Below are positions 39,001 to 48,523 of a DNA stretch of 64,000 bases, in pieces; within the stretch, counting starts at the first letter, position 1; the number at the start of each line of letters is the position of its first letter. The stretch is from Enterobacter chengduensis. GTDB taxonomy: Bacteria > Pseudomonadota > Gammaproteobacteria > Enterobacterales > Enterobacteriaceae. The notes under the pieces are model-generated. The model saw only the letters and a list, made by a program, of their open reading frames with translations. It was not told the origin of the DNA and did no database searches. The position numbers were made by a program, and so were the translations under genes. The stretch is taken from the NCBI RefSeq assembly GCF_001984825.2, contig NZ_CP043318.1, forward strand, positions 4,774,001-4,838,000, in the 5' to 3' direction.

Positions 39001-39508
39001 GGTTAATGGCTGCATTCCGGCGAGCGGGGTCTTTCGCGACGACGTTCCAGTATTCCGTTGCCACGTCGCCGCCCGGCGGGTTGCCGTCAAACAGCTTGTC
39101 ATAGGCGGCAATCGCCTCCTGCGTGTGTCCCGTGGTGGCGAGCAATCGCGCCTGCTGGAGCTGCTGGCGGCCATCCGGCGTGGAAAGCAGCATCGTGTTG
39201 CGTGATGACTGGTACGCACTCGACCCCGGCGCGATCCCTTTCAGGCGATCCAGCTCTTTTTGCGCGCCGGCGTTATCGCCCTGGCGCAGCAGGTAGCGAA
39301 AGCGGGCGGCAATGACGTCAGGATTGTTCGGGTCAATCAGCTCGAGACGATAGAGCGACTGACGAACCAAATCCTCACGCTGTGTCGATTCGCCCAGCCG
39401 AACCTGTTCCAGCAGCTGTTTCTGCTGCGGAGAGTTGGCGGCCTGGGCCCACGGCATAAGCGCCAGGCCAAGCGATAAAGTGAGTAGATTTACTGTGAAC
39501 TTGCGCAT
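36026..39508 (-). CDS. bcsC: Cellulose export protein BcsC (TPR periplasmic scaffold plus outer-membrane barrel)
   Basis: From ATG 39508 ([17 protein letters not shown]) the protein is 1160 aa (E. coli about 1157). A signal peptide ends at PWAQA. Many tetratricopeptide repeats follow (residues about 25-780, for example [31 protein letters not shown]), then a C-terminal beta-barrel domain (about 820-1160) ending in Trp. It carries the glucan chain across the periplasm and outer membrane. Its start overlaps the bcsZ end by 19 bp, so the bcs genes are translationally coupled. The frame from 39520 adds only four residues. Confidence 0.95.
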   Translation of the reverse strand: MRKFTVNLLTLSLGLALMPWAQAANSPQQKQLLEQVRLGESTQREDLVRQSLYRLELIDPNNPDVIAARFRYLLRQGDNAGAQKELDRLKGIAPGSSAYQSSRNTMLLSTPDGRQQLQQARLLATTGHTQEAIAAYDKLFDGNPPGGDVATEYWNVVAKDPARRNAAINQLKKINASSPGNAQLQSTLSQLLFQSGRRDEGFAVLQEMAKSTNGRNQASDMWYDQIKGQPASSASVSALQKYLSVFSDGDSVAAARAQLEAQQKQLADPAFRAKAEGLAAVDAGQGNKAVAELQKAVSANHADSEAVGALGQAYSQKGDRARAVAQFEKAIALDPQSDNRGKWDSLLKVNRYWLLIQQGDAALKANNPAQAERYYQQARSVDNTDSYAVLGLGDAAAARKDNDAAERYYRQALRMDSGNSNAVRGLANIYRAQSPEKASQFIQSLSASQRRSIDDIERSLTNEQLSAQAEELENQGKYAQAAEIQRRRLALSPGDVWITYRLSRDLYSAGQRSQADTLMRQLASQKPSDPDQVYANGLYLSGNDQDRAALAHLDTLPRSRWNSNIQELADRLQSNQVLETANRLRDSGKEQEAENLLRQQPASTRIDLTLADWAQQRGDLNAAKTTYGAVLQREPENEDAILGLTEIYSAQGNKDAARAELAKLPAAQNGQPPSLNMQRRIAMAQAGLGDSAAAEQTFNSIIPQAKSQPASMEKALVLRDAARFQAQNGQPQQALDTYKDAMVSSGITTTRPADNDSFTRLTRNDEKDDWLKRGVRSDAGDLYRQQDVNVTLQHDYWGSSGTGGYSDLKAHTTMLQVDAPLSDGRMFFRSDLVNMDAGSFDNNNGTYDPKWGTCYDTPCSGSTHQSDSGASVAVGWQNKTWSMDIGTTPMGFDVVDVVGGISYSSDLGPIGYTVNAHRRPISSSLLAFAGQKDTNTGTTWGGVRATGGGVSLSYDKGEANGVWSSLNAETLTGKNVEDNWRVRWMTGYYYKLINKNNERLTVGVSNMLWHYDKDLSGYTLGQGGYYSPQEYVSFALPVTWRKRTENWSWELGGSVSWSHSKTNDELRYPIQNLIPTDEPDRYTDRGAMETGSSSSGTGYTARAIIERRVTSNWFVGMGVDIQQAKDYTPSHALIYVRYSAAGWQGDMDLPPQPLIPYADW

Positions 39509-40599
39509 TCCTGGCCCCAATCCGGTATTAATTCACCTTTTGCGGTGAAGCGAAAACGATGCTGATCCCATCCTTGCCCAAAGAGAGTCAGCACGTAGCT
39601 GTAATAGGCATTGTTATCGGGAAAATGGTCGGCAACGCGCTGGCGCTGAACCGCCTGAGCGTCACGCTGTTGTAAAAACGGCAGCATAGCGGCTGAGAAC
39701 CCAACCGGGCCGTCGCCGGTGCGTTTCCCCGTCGCGACATCCACTTTCTCCGGCGGCCTGCCCCGTTTTATCGTCTTTGTCGCCATCGGCTGGAAGCGCG
39801 CCAGCAGCCGGGCTTTCTGAGGATCTTTATCACTCATCATGCCCACCCAGATATACACGCGGATGGCGTCATAGCCCCCCACCAGCGCGTTGTCCTGCTG
39901 TAAACGCCAGCCTCTGTTTTTCTGATACTGCACCCAGTCCGGCGAAAAACCTTTTGGCGCACTCTCCAGCAGCAGGCGCAGATTGGTCTCACGCAGCTGG
40001 GTCCACGGGGTACCAAAACGCGTGAAATACGCCGCCAGCTGCGGAGGAAGATAGCTTGGGTTAAAGCGCCAGGCGTGTTCATCGGCAAAACCGATTTTAC
40101 CCGGCAGCAGCATTGCGCCGAGTCCCGGCACTTTCACCACTTCTTCGCTGGCAATGCGTTTCAGCAGCGCTTGACCCGTGCGGGTATAGTCGGGATGTTT
40201 CCACAGACGACCCGCTTCGAGTAGGGACCAGGCAATCCAGACATCGGCGTCAGAGGCGGAGTTAGTATCAATCACCGCCCACGTCTCTTTCTCTTTCTGA
40301 CCCCATAGCCAGGCAGGCAAATGGTCGTTGAGATCGCCGCCGGCAAGATTATCGCGCGTCCACGTCAGCAGCTGGTCAAAGGCTTTGCGATCGTTCGCCG
40401 CCAGGGCAAAGAACAGGGCGTAGCTTTGCCCTTCCGAGGTCGTAATTTTGCGCGCGTCACTGGGGTCAATGACGCGCCCGCCCTCGCTGATATAGTCCTT
40501 TTTAAACTGCTCCCAGGCAGGCCAGGTACAGGCGGCGCGAAGAGGAAGCGCCGCCAGCATCACCGCTGCTAATACACACCAGCGAAAGGCTTTCATCAC
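39490..40599 (-). CDS. bcsZ: Periplasmic endo-beta-1,4-glucanase BcsZ (GH8)
   Basis: The 369-aa protein (E. coli 368 aa) has a signal peptide ending near LPLRA-A. GH8 catalytic residues are recognisable as the Glu in ITTSEGQSY (general acid) and the Asp in GGYDAIRVY (general base); [19 protein letters not shown] is also typical. It trims cellulose in the periplasm during export and is needed for normal cellulose output. It lies between bcsB and bcsC as in E. coli, with 3 bp between the bcsB stop and its start. Confidence 0.95.
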   Translation of the reverse strand: MMKAFRWCVLAAVMLAALPLRAACTWPAWEQFKKDYISEGGRVIDPSDARKITTSEGQSYALFFALAANDRKAFDQLLTWTRDNLAGGDLNDHLPAWLWGQKEKETWAVIDTNSASDADVWIAWSLLEAGRLWKHPDYTRTGQALLKRIASEEVVKVPGLGAMLLPGKIGFADEHAWRFNPSYLPPQLAAYFTRFGTPWTQLRETNLRLLLESAPKGFSPDWVQYQKNRGWRLQQDNALVGGYDAIRVYIWVGMMSDKDPQKARLLARFQPMATKTIKRGRPPEKVDVATGKRTGDGPVGFSAAMLPFLQQRDAQAVQRQRVADHFPDNNAYYSYVLTLFGQGWDQHRFRFTAKGELIPDWGQECASSQ

Positions 40600-40602
40600 A
40601 AC

Positions 40603-43023
40603 TTACTCATCCGGGTTCAGACGACGACGGCTGATGATTCGCAGCAGACGCCACAGCACCCAGGCCAGCAAGACCACGCTGACCGCCGCCAGGATGGCGA
40701 GCAGAACCGGATGGTTAGCCAGCGCATACCACAGGCGTTCGAACCACGGCAGATGGCCCACGTAGTACACGTCACCCACGCGCAGGCTGTTGACGCCGGA
40801 CTCACGGATCACCGACACGGAGCCAAACATCGCGGCACGTTTACCGCTGTCGTTCATGGCCGTATTGAGCAGTTCATACCCGCGCGGGCTGTCCGCCAGG
40901 AGAGCCACCACGCTACGCTGGTCGTTATAAGGTGACTGGAAGCCCACCACCGCGGCCATCGCCCCCTGAGACGTAACCGTCGTCTGCACGCTGGCCTGAC
41001 GGTCGTTCACGTCCGGCATAATGCTCGGGAACTCGGTCTGGCGCATCGGCGTGTTAACCCATGACTGGGCCGCTTTCACCAGCAGATCGATACGTTTGTC
41101 ATCCTTGAGCTTATCCGGGATGGTACCGATTATCATGATGTCAGCATCTTTGTTCTGAATCTGGCTGCCATCGTCCGTCAACGTGACGTTAATTGCCGGT
41201 AGTCCGGTTTGTCCACCCACGGTCGCCATGGCGTCCAGCAGGGTTGTGACCTGCTCTTCGTTCGGCGCTTTTGGCATCACGACAATGGATTCAGAGAGAT
41301 CGGCCATGCGGCTGAACGGGAAGCCCGCGTTGGCAAAGGCGCGCAGATCCGGCATCGCCAGGAAGTGATAGTACTTCGAGAAGTCGATGGTCGACTCATC
41401 GCCAATCACGACGTGGTTCTGCACAGGCTGGAAGGTGATGCAGTTATCAACCGAGCCGCCCGGCATCGGGTTCATGTACTGGAAGTCAAAACGCAGCTGG
41501 TTTATCGCACCCAGCTTCAGCGCCGGAATGGAGACATCCGTTTTCCCATCCAGCAGCCCCTGCAGCACCGGCAGGCGAAGCATCAGGCGGTTGGTATCCT
41601 GGGTGCTTTGCAGGCTGAACGATTGCAGGAACTGGTTGTTCAGGCTGATATCCATGCGCGAGCTGTCTTTGGTGGCCGGCGCGGTATAACGGTAGTTCAG
41701 GTTGATATCGATGCCGTTGGTACGCAGCAGGTACAGATCCGGCGGCAAATTCAGCGACAGGCTAATCGGCGCAGGCTCAAGCCCCGTCGCCTGCAGCTGT
41801 TCTTCATAGGTTTTCAGCTCGCCAAAGGTGACGGCACGGTCGGTACGCACCCAGTTTGGCGCATCATAAGGTTTACGCGCCAGCAGCGGCTTGACCTCAT
41901 CCACCACCACGCTGTCGCCGCGGAAAAGGACGTTGCCCTGGGCAATCGCTTTTGCGGCCTGCACCAGATCCTTATCGTCACGACCAAAGACCACCAGCAG
42001 CTTCACGTACGGGTTTTCCGGGTGGTTTATCATCTCTACGGTCGGCGCTTTGACGTCCGGATGATCGCGCAGGAACGCCGGGCGTTTTGCGTTGGTGGCA
42101 AACACAATGGCATTTCTGTCCGGCAGTTTGTCATACATCGCCGGGAAGCTCTGACCACGCCAGCCTGCCCGTGAACCAAACCAGGACGCCACGATAGTGG
42201 CCGCCAGCTGCTGGGTCACGTCCGGGGACGATGCAAACACCATCGGCAGCGTGAGCGGACGGTTATCGCGTGGATCGAAGAACGGAACCGGGAACGCGGA
42301 GAGATCGTTTTTCAGCGCCAGCGACTGGTAGGTCAGCTGCAGCGAGGAGTTGCGCCCGACGTCCATCCACAGCGTGTTGCTGGCCGGGTTTTCGCAGACA
42401 TCGCGGTAGTGGCCGACAAATTCCAGGCGGACGCGGTTAAAGTCAGTGATGAACAGCGGGTTGATCGGCACCTGAGCCAGGGTTTTCTTGCCCAGCTGCT
42501 CTTTGGTGACGGGCAGCACCTCCATCAGCTCGTCATTGAGGTAGACCTTCAGCTGAGACTGGGTCGGCAGCAGCGATGGCGACGGGGTGTATTCAAGGTT
42601 CAGCACCGCATTAGAGACCACCTCATCGCTGCGCATGCCAAACTCGATGCCGCCGTTAGGGTTGATGCCGCGCAGCACCATGCTGCCCGGAGGCGGTGCA
42701 ATTTGCGCAAAGGTCAGCTTCACGTCCCGTGACGGCGCATTGTCCGCGACGACGGGCGCATTTGCCCCCCGCACGCCCGGCATCACCTGCCCAATAACCT
42801 GGCCGTCTGCTGGCAGGGTGTTCCCCTCCGTTGGCTGGTTCGGCATGATGTTTTCTGTTTGACCGGGTGCCGCAGTGACAACCGGATCGGTTGCTTGCGC
42901 AACGACGGGTACCGTTGGCGCAGGCGTAGCCGCTGCGTTATCAGGAGCGGCGTTAGCCATTGTTGCGGGGAGGACATTCATCCCCATTGCCACTGCACAT
43001 AACCAGGAAAGTTTAGTTTTCAT
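40603..43023 (-). CDS. bcsB: Cellulose synthase regulatory subunit BcsB
   Basis: ATG 43023 (MKTKLSWLCAVAMGMN) lies 10 bp after the bcsA stop and begins a signal peptide ending MANA-AP; the protein is 806 aa. The earlier frame start at 43074 is inside bcsA. A Pro/Ala/Thr-rich linker follows the signal, then periplasmic carbohydrate-binding and flavodoxin-like domains, and a single C-terminal membrane anchor (LLAILAAVSVVLLAWVLWRLL) that packs against BcsA. It is needed for BcsA catalysis and guides the glucan through the periplasm. Confidence 0.95.
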   Translation of the reverse strand: MKTKLSWLCAVAMGMNVLPATMANAAPDNAAATPAPTVPVVAQATDPVVTAAPGQTENIMPNQPTEGNTLPADGQVIGQVMPGVRGANAPVVADNAPSRDVKLTFAQIAPPPGSMVLRGINPNGGIEFGMRSDEVVSNAVLNLEYTPSPSLLPTQSQLKVYLNDELMEVLPVTKEQLGKKTLAQVPINPLFITDFNRVRLEFVGHYRDVCENPASNTLWMDVGRNSSLQLTYQSLALKNDLSAFPVPFFDPRDNRPLTLPMVFASSPDVTQQLAATIVASWFGSRAGWRGQSFPAMYDKLPDRNAIVFATNAKRPAFLRDHPDVKAPTVEMINHPENPYVKLLVVFGRDDKDLVQAAKAIAQGNVLFRGDSVVVDEVKPLLARKPYDAPNWVRTDRAVTFGELKTYEEQLQATGLEPAPISLSLNLPPDLYLLRTNGIDINLNYRYTAPATKDSSRMDISLNNQFLQSFSLQSTQDTNRLMLRLPVLQGLLDGKTDVSIPALKLGAINQLRFDFQYMNPMPGGSVDNCITFQPVQNHVVIGDESTIDFSKYYHFLAMPDLRAFANAGFPFSRMADLSESIVVMPKAPNEEQVTTLLDAMATVGGQTGLPAINVTLTDDGSQIQNKDADIMIIGTIPDKLKDDKRIDLLVKAAQSWVNTPMRQTEFPSIMPDVNDRQASVQTTVTSQGAMAAVVGFQSPYNDQRSVVALLADSPRGYELLNTAMNDSGKRAAMFGSVSVIRESGVNSLRVGDVYYVGHLPWFERLWYALANHPVLLAILAAVSVVLLAWVLWRLLRIISRRRLNPDE

Positions 43024-43033
43024 CGCGTTATCA

Positions 43034-45649
43034 TCATTGTTGAGCCATAACCGGGTCCGCCTGCTTCGCCTCATCTCGCTCAGGACGACGAGGAATGAAC
43101 GACACGACCCAGGAAACCAGCGAAGTAAGTGACCGGAAAATTATTTTCACCGACGACGGGGCAAATTCTGCAAGGTGACGATAGCCACGGAACCCCAGCT
43201 TCAGAATATCCAGCAGGCTTTCCAGAGGTTTATCTTCCGGGAAGCTGTCCTGCCAGAGAGCCCACGTATCCGCGCGGGCAAACGTACACTGCACAAAATC
43301 AATGTGTTGCTTTTTGGTCAGCGGCATCAGCTGCAGACCGACTTCATTGCCCACCACGCGAACAACCTGCGTCGGGAAGACATACTCCTGCTGGCCGCGC
43401 TTAAGCAGAAGGTTAACTTTTTGCCCCTCCAGCACTTTCGCCTGGCCGTTGATTTTGATCCCCAGACCACCGTCTGAGAAGTCGTGCACGGTACAGGAGA
43501 AGAGATGGCCATCTTCACGGGCGATCGCCGCAGGCATGCAGATTTCAACGCGATGCGCGCGACGAACCTGTTTGCTCTCCACCGACACCGCCACCGCGCC
43601 ACCGAGGATGATCAGGTTGTAGAAGACCCAGGCCATACTCACGAAGACGGTCAGGATTTCGTTTTCCGGGCCGTAAAAGTAACGCCAGACGCCGACAATG
43701 ACGCCCACAATATTCAGCAAAACCAGGAAGATATACGGACGGGAGATCACCCAGTCGACGTACTCCTCTTCCACCAGACCGCCCTTCGCGGTGACGTTGA
43801 ATTTCCCTTTATGCGGGTTAATCAGCGCGACCATGGTTGGCGGCGCGATGTACCAGGCCAGCACCGTTTCGTAGATTTCACTCCAGAAGGAGTGGCGGTA
43901 TTTACCCTGTATCTTCGAGTTCGTCAGGCTCGCGTGGATCATATGCGGCAGAACGAACAGCGCAATCATCAGCGCGGGCGCGTAAATGATATAGGCGTGA
44001 AGAAGCAGGAACGCCAGCGGCGCGGTCAGGAAGATCAGCCGCGGGATACCGGACAGAAAGTGGAACATGGCGTTGACGTAGCAGAGACGCTGCGCCAGCT
44101 TGAGCCCTTTGCCTATCAGCGGGTTATCGAGACGGAAAATCTGCACCATGCCGCGCGCCCAGCGAATACGCTGGCCAATGTGCGCCGACAGTGATTCCGT
44201 CGCCAGACCGGCAGCCTGCGGAATACGCATGTAGGCCGAGGTATAGCCGCGGCGGTGCAGGCGCAGCGAGGTGTGCGCATCTTCGGTGACCGTTTCGACG
44301 GCGATACCGCCAATTTCATCCAGCGGTTTACGGCGGATAACCGCACACGAGCCGCAGAAGAAGGTGGCGTCCCACATGTCGTTTCCGTCCTGCACCAGGC
44401 CATAGAACAGCGTGCCTTCGTTCGGGGTCTTACGGAAACGGCCAAGGTTACGTTCAAACGGATCCGGCGAGAAGAAGTGGTGCGGCGTCTGCATCATCGC
44501 CAGCTCTTTCTCCTTCAGGAACCAGCCCATGGTCATCTGCAGGAACGAGCGCGTCGGCACGTGGTCGCAGTCAAAGATCGAGACGAACTCCCCGGTGGCA
44601 TACTTCAACGCGTTGTTGATGTTCCCCGCCTTAGCGTGTTCATGCGTCGGACGGGCGATGTATTCGACACCCACCTCCTCCGCGAACTGGCGGAATGCCG
44701 GACGGTTGCCGTCGTCGAGGATCCAGACCTTGAGCTTATCTTTTGGCCAGTCGATGCCCAGCGCGGCATAGATGGTGTTCTTCACCACGCTCAGGTCTTC
44801 GTTGTAGGTCGGCACGAAGAGATCGACGGTTGGCCACGTCGTGGTGTCCTTCGGCAGCGGAACCGGCTGGCGGTTGAGCGGCCAGATGACCTGGAAATAG
44901 CCCAGCACCAGCACAATCCAGGCGTAGGTTTCAGCAAACAGCAGCACCAGGCCGCACACCAGGCTGACCGGGTCGTCCCAGTTCAGGGTGGAGGTATAGC
45001 GCCACCAGATGTAGCGACAGGAGACCGTTAGCGACAGCACGATCAGCATCAGCGCCGAGAAGCGGCCCGGAATACGGCGAACCAGCAGCGCCACGCCCCA
45101 CAGCAGGATCAGGAAGGTGAACTGCGCCAGCGGGTTGAAAGGCTGCGTAATGCAGACCAGCGCCAGAATCAGCGAGAACACGACAATCACGCCGAGGATA
45201 AAACGCCGCAGGCCCGGGTGGAGGTGCCCGAGCTCTTTTTGATTATCCAGATGGCTGGTCCTGTCGGTCACGCTGTCAGGCAGTTTATCCAGCCACTGAT
45301 GATAGCGTTCGCGAAGCTGCTGTACGCGGGAGAAGCTGCGCCAGTGCGGCGTTTGGCGTTCTCTTCGCGACGAGGTCACGGCCAGCCAGGCGGCCTGAAT
45401 GAGATAGCGCGCCGGATCCAAAGGCCGTGGCCGATCGGGATTAATGTGCGGATAAAGCTCATCGTGCCGTGCACGTATGCGCTGCCAGCGCGGGTGTTCG
45501 AGTGGAATAAATATCCAGGCCAGAATCATCCAGAAACAGCCGAGCGCGGCGCTAAACGCCGACGCACCGTGTCGGCGAAAATGCCGGTAATGTTCGCTCA
45601 AGCGCGAACTGACCGGTGGGATGAGTAACCAGCTGGCGAGACGACTCAT
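43034..45649 (-). CDS. bcsA: Cellulose synthase catalytic subunit BcsA
   Basis: From ATG 45649 (MSRLASWLLIPPV) the protein is 871 aa (E. coli 872). It has multiple membrane helices and a GT2 domain with the DDG, FDCDHVP, TVTEDAHT and QRIRW (QxxRW) motifs needed for UDP-glucose polymerisation. A C-terminal PilZ domain has the cyclic-di-GMP motifs RRAHR and DFSDGG. Cyclic-di-GMP binding opens the active site. The start overlaps the bcsQ stop (ATGA). The upstream frame start at 45697 would lie inside bcsQ. Confidence 0.97.
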   Translation of the reverse strand: MSRLASWLLIPPVSSRLSEHYRHFRRHGASAFSAALGCFWMILAWIFIPLEHPRWQRIRARHDELYPHINPDRPRPLDPARYLIQAAWLAVTSSRRERQTPHWRSFSRVQQLRERYHQWLDKLPDSVTDRTSHLDNQKELGHLHPGLRRFILGVIVVFSLILALVCITQPFNPLAQFTFLILLWGVALLVRRIPGRFSALMLIVLSLTVSCRYIWWRYTSTLNWDDPVSLVCGLVLLFAETYAWIVLVLGYFQVIWPLNRQPVPLPKDTTTWPTVDLFVPTYNEDLSVVKNTIYAALGIDWPKDKLKVWILDDGNRPAFRQFAEEVGVEYIARPTHEHAKAGNINNALKYATGEFVSIFDCDHVPTRSFLQMTMGWFLKEKELAMMQTPHHFFSPDPFERNLGRFRKTPNEGTLFYGLVQDGNDMWDATFFCGSCAVIRRKPLDEIGGIAVETVTEDAHTSLRLHRRGYTSAYMRIPQAAGLATESLSAHIGQRIRWARGMVQIFRLDNPLIGKGLKLAQRLCYVNAMFHFLSGIPRLIFLTAPLAFLLLHAYIIYAPALMIALFVLPHMIHASLTNSKIQGKYRHSFWSEIYETVLAWYIAPPTMVALINPHKGKFNVTAKGGLVEEEYVDWVISRPYIFLVLLNIVGVIVGVWRYFYGPENEILTVFVSMAWVFYNLIILGGAVAVSVESKQVRRAHRVEICMPAAIAREDGHLFSCTVHDFSDGGLGIKINGQAKVLEGQKVNLLLKRGQQEYVFPTQVVRVVGNEVGLQLMPLTKKQHIDFVQCTFARADTWALWQDSFPEDKPLESLLDILKLGFRGYRHLAEFAPSSVKIIFRSLTSLVSWVVSFIPRRPERDEAKQADPVMAQQ

Positions 45650-46401
45650 ACAGCACTCCCTGCATGCTCCGCCCTGTTGGCGAAGTTCAGCAGACACCAG
45701 TTAGCCAGCGTCAGGATCTCTTCTGCCGCCAGTGAATCGCTGCGGTATTCGCCGAGCGGTTGTTTCGACGCAAGGCATTCCGCCATTCCCTCATCACGGT
45801 GGATGACAATGGGGAGCAGGCGGCGCTGGCTTTGCAGCCAGACCTGATACAGATCGTCCTGGATCTGGCTGCCAACGCGCAAATCGTTAATCAGGATATG
45901 GCCATTTTGCGGTAACCCCTGCTGATGCAGGCGGATATGGCAGTTGGCATCGACGTTAACGATCGAGAGGATATGGTCGCACTGCGCGATGAGCTGTCGG
46001 GTCAGCGTGCCGGCACCGTGCGGCAGATCCAGCAGGATCCACTTATAGTGTCCCTTTTCTTTCAGGTCCTGCAGCGCAAGCGTGAACTGCGAAAACAGGC
46101 GCTGGTACGCGGCCTCATTCTCGCGTTCCGTGGTGGTCAGTTGGCCAAACGGCAGCAAATCAAGCTGCGAGGTATAGCGCATACCTGCATCCCGCCAGTC
46201 CTTATCGTCAAGCAGCGCGCGGGCCCAGCCCTCTTCACGGTTAAAATCGACGTTAAACGACATACGCAGCAAATTATCGGCGCAGGCGTCAATAACCAGC
46301 ACCGATTCACCTAAAAGCTGTAATGACCACGCCAGCGCCGCGGTAACGGATGTGGTACCCACACCCCCACGGACACCCTGTAATCCGAGTATGGCCATCA
46401 A
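45646..46401 (-). CDS. bcsQ: Cellulose synthase accessory ATPase BcsQ (MinD/ParA-like)
   Basis: The protein is 251 aa (E. coli 250). The ATP-binding loop reads GVRGGVGTTSVTAAL: the second Lys of the deviant Walker A motif (GKT) is Thr, a family feature also seen in E. coli BcsQ. LVIDACADNLL and ILLDLPHGAG supply the other nucleotide motifs. It is a cytoplasmic or membrane-associated part of the Bcs secretion complex with BcsR and BcsE, and is needed for cellulose synthesis. E. coli K-12 carries a premature stop early in bcsQ; this copy is intact. Confidence 0.95.
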   Translation of the reverse strand: MMAILGLQGVRGGVGTTSVTAALAWSLQLLGESVLVIDACADNLLRMSFNVDFNREEGWARALLDDKDWRDAGMRYTSQLDLLPFGQLTTTERENEAAYQRLFSQFTLALQDLKEKGHYKWILLDLPHGAGTLTRQLIAQCDHILSIVNVDANCHIRLHQQGLPQNGHILINDLRVGSQIQDDLYQVWLQSQRRLLPIVIHRDEGMAECLASKQPLGEYRSDSLAAEEILTLANWCLLNFANRAEHAGSAV

Positions 46402-46409
46402 TGGCTCCC

Positions 46410-46598
46410 TTATTGTTGATGGGCGAATTCAGCTAATAACGGCCAGCGTTTAATAGCCGCGGCCAACTGTTCCCGCTGGGAAATATCGGTGTAATCTATT
46501 TCAGGTAAAGAAAAGGCCTGCGTTAGCGCCAGAAAATCGTTCTGGAATGTGTAGCCCAGGGTTGAGTCGACTGGGGTACCGGGCTCATTATTATCCAT
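46410..46598 (-). CDS. bcsR: Cellulose synthase accessory protein BcsR
   Basis: The 62-aa protein is the same length as E. coli BcsR (YhjR), with conserved FQNDFLALTQAFSLPEIDYTDISQRE and KRWPLLAEFA. It is a small cytoplasmic partner of BcsQ and BcsE that stabilises BcsQ. It is the first gene of the minus-strand bcs operon. The 171-bp region before it also serves bcsE in the other direction; no specific operator is recognised there. Confidence 0.95.
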   Translation of the reverse strand: MDNNEPGTPVDSTLGYTFQNDFLALTQAFSLPEIDYTDISQREQLAAAIKRWPLLAEFAHQQ

Positions 46599-46769
46599 TC
46601 TTTCTATCCCTTTGAGTAAAATCGCAAGATCAGAAGTAGCGAGGCTTCCTGCCCATCAAATTTGATTTACATGCTAAATCTGATGTTCTTTAATTTCAAT
46701 GTTAGGTTTATTTCTACGCTTTCGCTAGTAAACTGAGATACAGATAAATTAGTCGAAAAGAGGGACACC

Positions 46770-48332
46770 GTGGACTCCATATTTTCTATTGGCATCCAGT
46801 CATTATGGGACGAATTGAGCCACATGCCAGTCGGAGGAGTCTGGTGGATTAATACGGATCGTAATGAAGATGCTATCAGTCTGGTAAACCAGACAATTGC
46901 GGCCCAGGATAAGGATTCCCGCGTGGCCGTCATTAGCATGGGCGAAGATCCGAAGAAAATTATCACGCTTGAAAACGATCGCGGTCCCCAGACGGTGCGC
47001 TTATTTTCTATGTCGGCGGAAGCGGATAGTCTATACTTTTTGTCCCGCGACGTTCAGTGCACGATTGATCCGGATCACTATTTAGTGATTCTTAAATGTG
47101 CAAATAACGTCTTGCAAAATATCCCTACGGAAAAACTGCTGTCATGGCTGGAAAAAATCAATAAATGGGCAAAATTTCAAAATTGCACGCTATTGATAGT
47201 CAATCCCGGCAGTAATAATGACAAGCTGTTCTCCCTTTTAATGGGCGAATATCGTTCTCTGTTCGGTCTGGCAAGCGTACGTGACCAGGTGGGGAGCTAT
47301 CTCTACGATATTGCATTCTGGTGTAATGAAAAAGGCGTGAGCGCCAGGCAACAGCTTACGCTGAAACATATCGAAGGTAAGTGGCATCTGGCACAGCAGG
47401 AAGAAACCGTGGTGCAACCGCGCAGTGATGAAAAGCGCATCCTGAGCCACATCGCGGTGTTAGAGGGGGCGCCCGCCCTGTCGGAAAACTGGTCACTGTT
47501 TGAATCTAACGAAGCCCTTTTCCACGAAGCCCGCACAACTCAGGCGGCTACGCTTATTTTCTCATTGATGCAGAATAACCAGATTGAAACGCTGGCAAGG
47601 CAGATACACACCTTACGCCGCCAGCGCGGCAGTGCGTTGAAAATCATCGTTCGCGAAAATAACACCAGCCTGCGCGCTACCGATGAGCGTCTGCTTCTGG
47701 GCTGCGGCGCCAATATGGTTATCCCCTGGAATGCGCCGTTATCACGCTGCCTGACGCTTATCGAAAGCGTTCAGGGCCAGCAGTTTAGCCGCCACGTACC
47801 GGAAGATATTTCCACGCTGCTCTCCATGACGCAGCCGATGAAGCTGCGTGGTTACCAAAAATGGGATACCTTCTGCGACGCCGTCGGGAACATGATGAGC
47901 AATACGCTTCTTCCCGCTGACGGGAAAGGGGTCATGGTTGCCCTGCGTCCTGTCCCGGGGATCCGCGTTGAGCAGGCCCTCACCTTATGTCGCCCGAACC
48001 GTACAGGGGACATTATGACCATTGGCGACAATCGCCTGGTGCTGTTTTTGTCCTTCTGCCGGGTTAACGATCTCGATACGGCGCTTAACCATATCTTCCC
48101 CCTGCCTACCGGGGATATTTTCTCGAACCGTATGATTTGGTTCGAAGATAATACCATCAGCGCGGAGCTGGTTCAGATGCGTGCGCTCCAGCCTGAGCAA
48201 TGGGCTAAACCACTCGCTATCGCAAGCGATGCCAAACCGATCCTCAATGCCAGACATGATGGACACATCTGGCGTCGGGTGCCGGAACCCCTTCGCTTAT
48301 TAACAGACAACGCGGAGAACGCATCATCATGA
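46770..48332 (+). CDS. bcsE: Cyclic-di-GMP-binding cellulose biosynthesis protein BcsE
   Basis: The 520-aa protein starts at GTG 46770. It has a degenerate N-terminal receptor/NTPase-like region, a REC-like middle and a C-terminal GGDEF-like (GIL) region. Two RxxD cyclic-di-GMP-binding motifs are visible: RATD at residues 302-305 and RTGD at 411-414, corresponding to R306-D309 and R415-D418 in E. coli. It binds BcsRQ and BcsF and enhances cellulose synthesis. It overlaps bcsF by 4 bp. Confidence 0.95.
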   Translation: MDSIFSIGIQSLWDELSHMPVGGVWWINTDRNEDAISLVNQTIAAQDKDSRVAVISMGEDPKKIITLENDRGPQTVRLFSMSAEADSLYFLSRDVQCTIDPDHYLVILKCANNVLQNIPTEKLLSWLEKINKWAKFQNCTLLIVNPGSNNDKLFSLLMGEYRSLFGLASVRDQVGSYLYDIAFWCNEKGVSARQQLTLKHIEGKWHLAQQEETVVQPRSDEKRILSHIAVLEGAPALSENWSLFESNEALFHEARTTQAATLIFSLMQNNQIETLARQIHTLRRQRGSALKIIVRENNTSLRATDERLLLGCGANMVIPWNAPLSRCLTLIESVQGQQFSRHVPEDISTLLSMTQPMKLRGYQKWDTFCDAVGNMMSNTLLPADGKGVMVALRPVPGIRVEQALTLCRPNRTGDIMTIGDNRLVLFLSFCRVNDLDTALNHIFPLPTGDIFSNRMIWFEDNTISAELVQMRALQPEQWAKPLAIASDAKPILNARHDGHIWRRVPEPLRLLTDNAENASS

Positions 48333-48523
48333 ATATCAGCGATATTATTCAACTGGTTATATTCTGTGCGCTGATCTTTTTCCCGCTTGGCTACTACGCG
48401 CGCCATTCCATTCGCCGTATCCGTGATACGGCCAGAGTGCTGTTTATCAAACCTCGCTATGTAAAACCAGCCGGAACACTGACACGGGCATCACACGTCA
48501 AGGCAGACCGAAAACATGACTAA
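48329..48523 (+). CDS. bcsF: Cellulose biosynthesis small membrane protein BcsF
   Basis: The 64-aa protein has one membrane helix ([19 protein letters not shown], about residues 6-24) and a basic cytoplasmic tail ([15 protein letters not shown] ... KPRYVKPAG), as in E. coli BcsF (63 aa). It recruits BcsE to the membrane. It overlaps both bcsE and bcsG by a few bases, so the three are coupled. Confidence 0.95.
   Translation: MNISDIIQLVIFCALIFFPLGYYARHSIRRIRDTARVLFIKPRYVKPAGTLTRASHVKADRKHD

Noticed and set aside
37505-39205. 566-aa open frame antisense to bcsC
   Set aside because: It is a shadow frame in GC-rich coding DNA; bcsC on the other strand is clearly the real gene and the translated antisense product has no recognisable domain.
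45650-45697. Longer BcsA start inside bcsQ
   Set aside because: The extra 16 residues match no BcsA homologue; the ATG overlapping the bcsQ stop gives the expected start.
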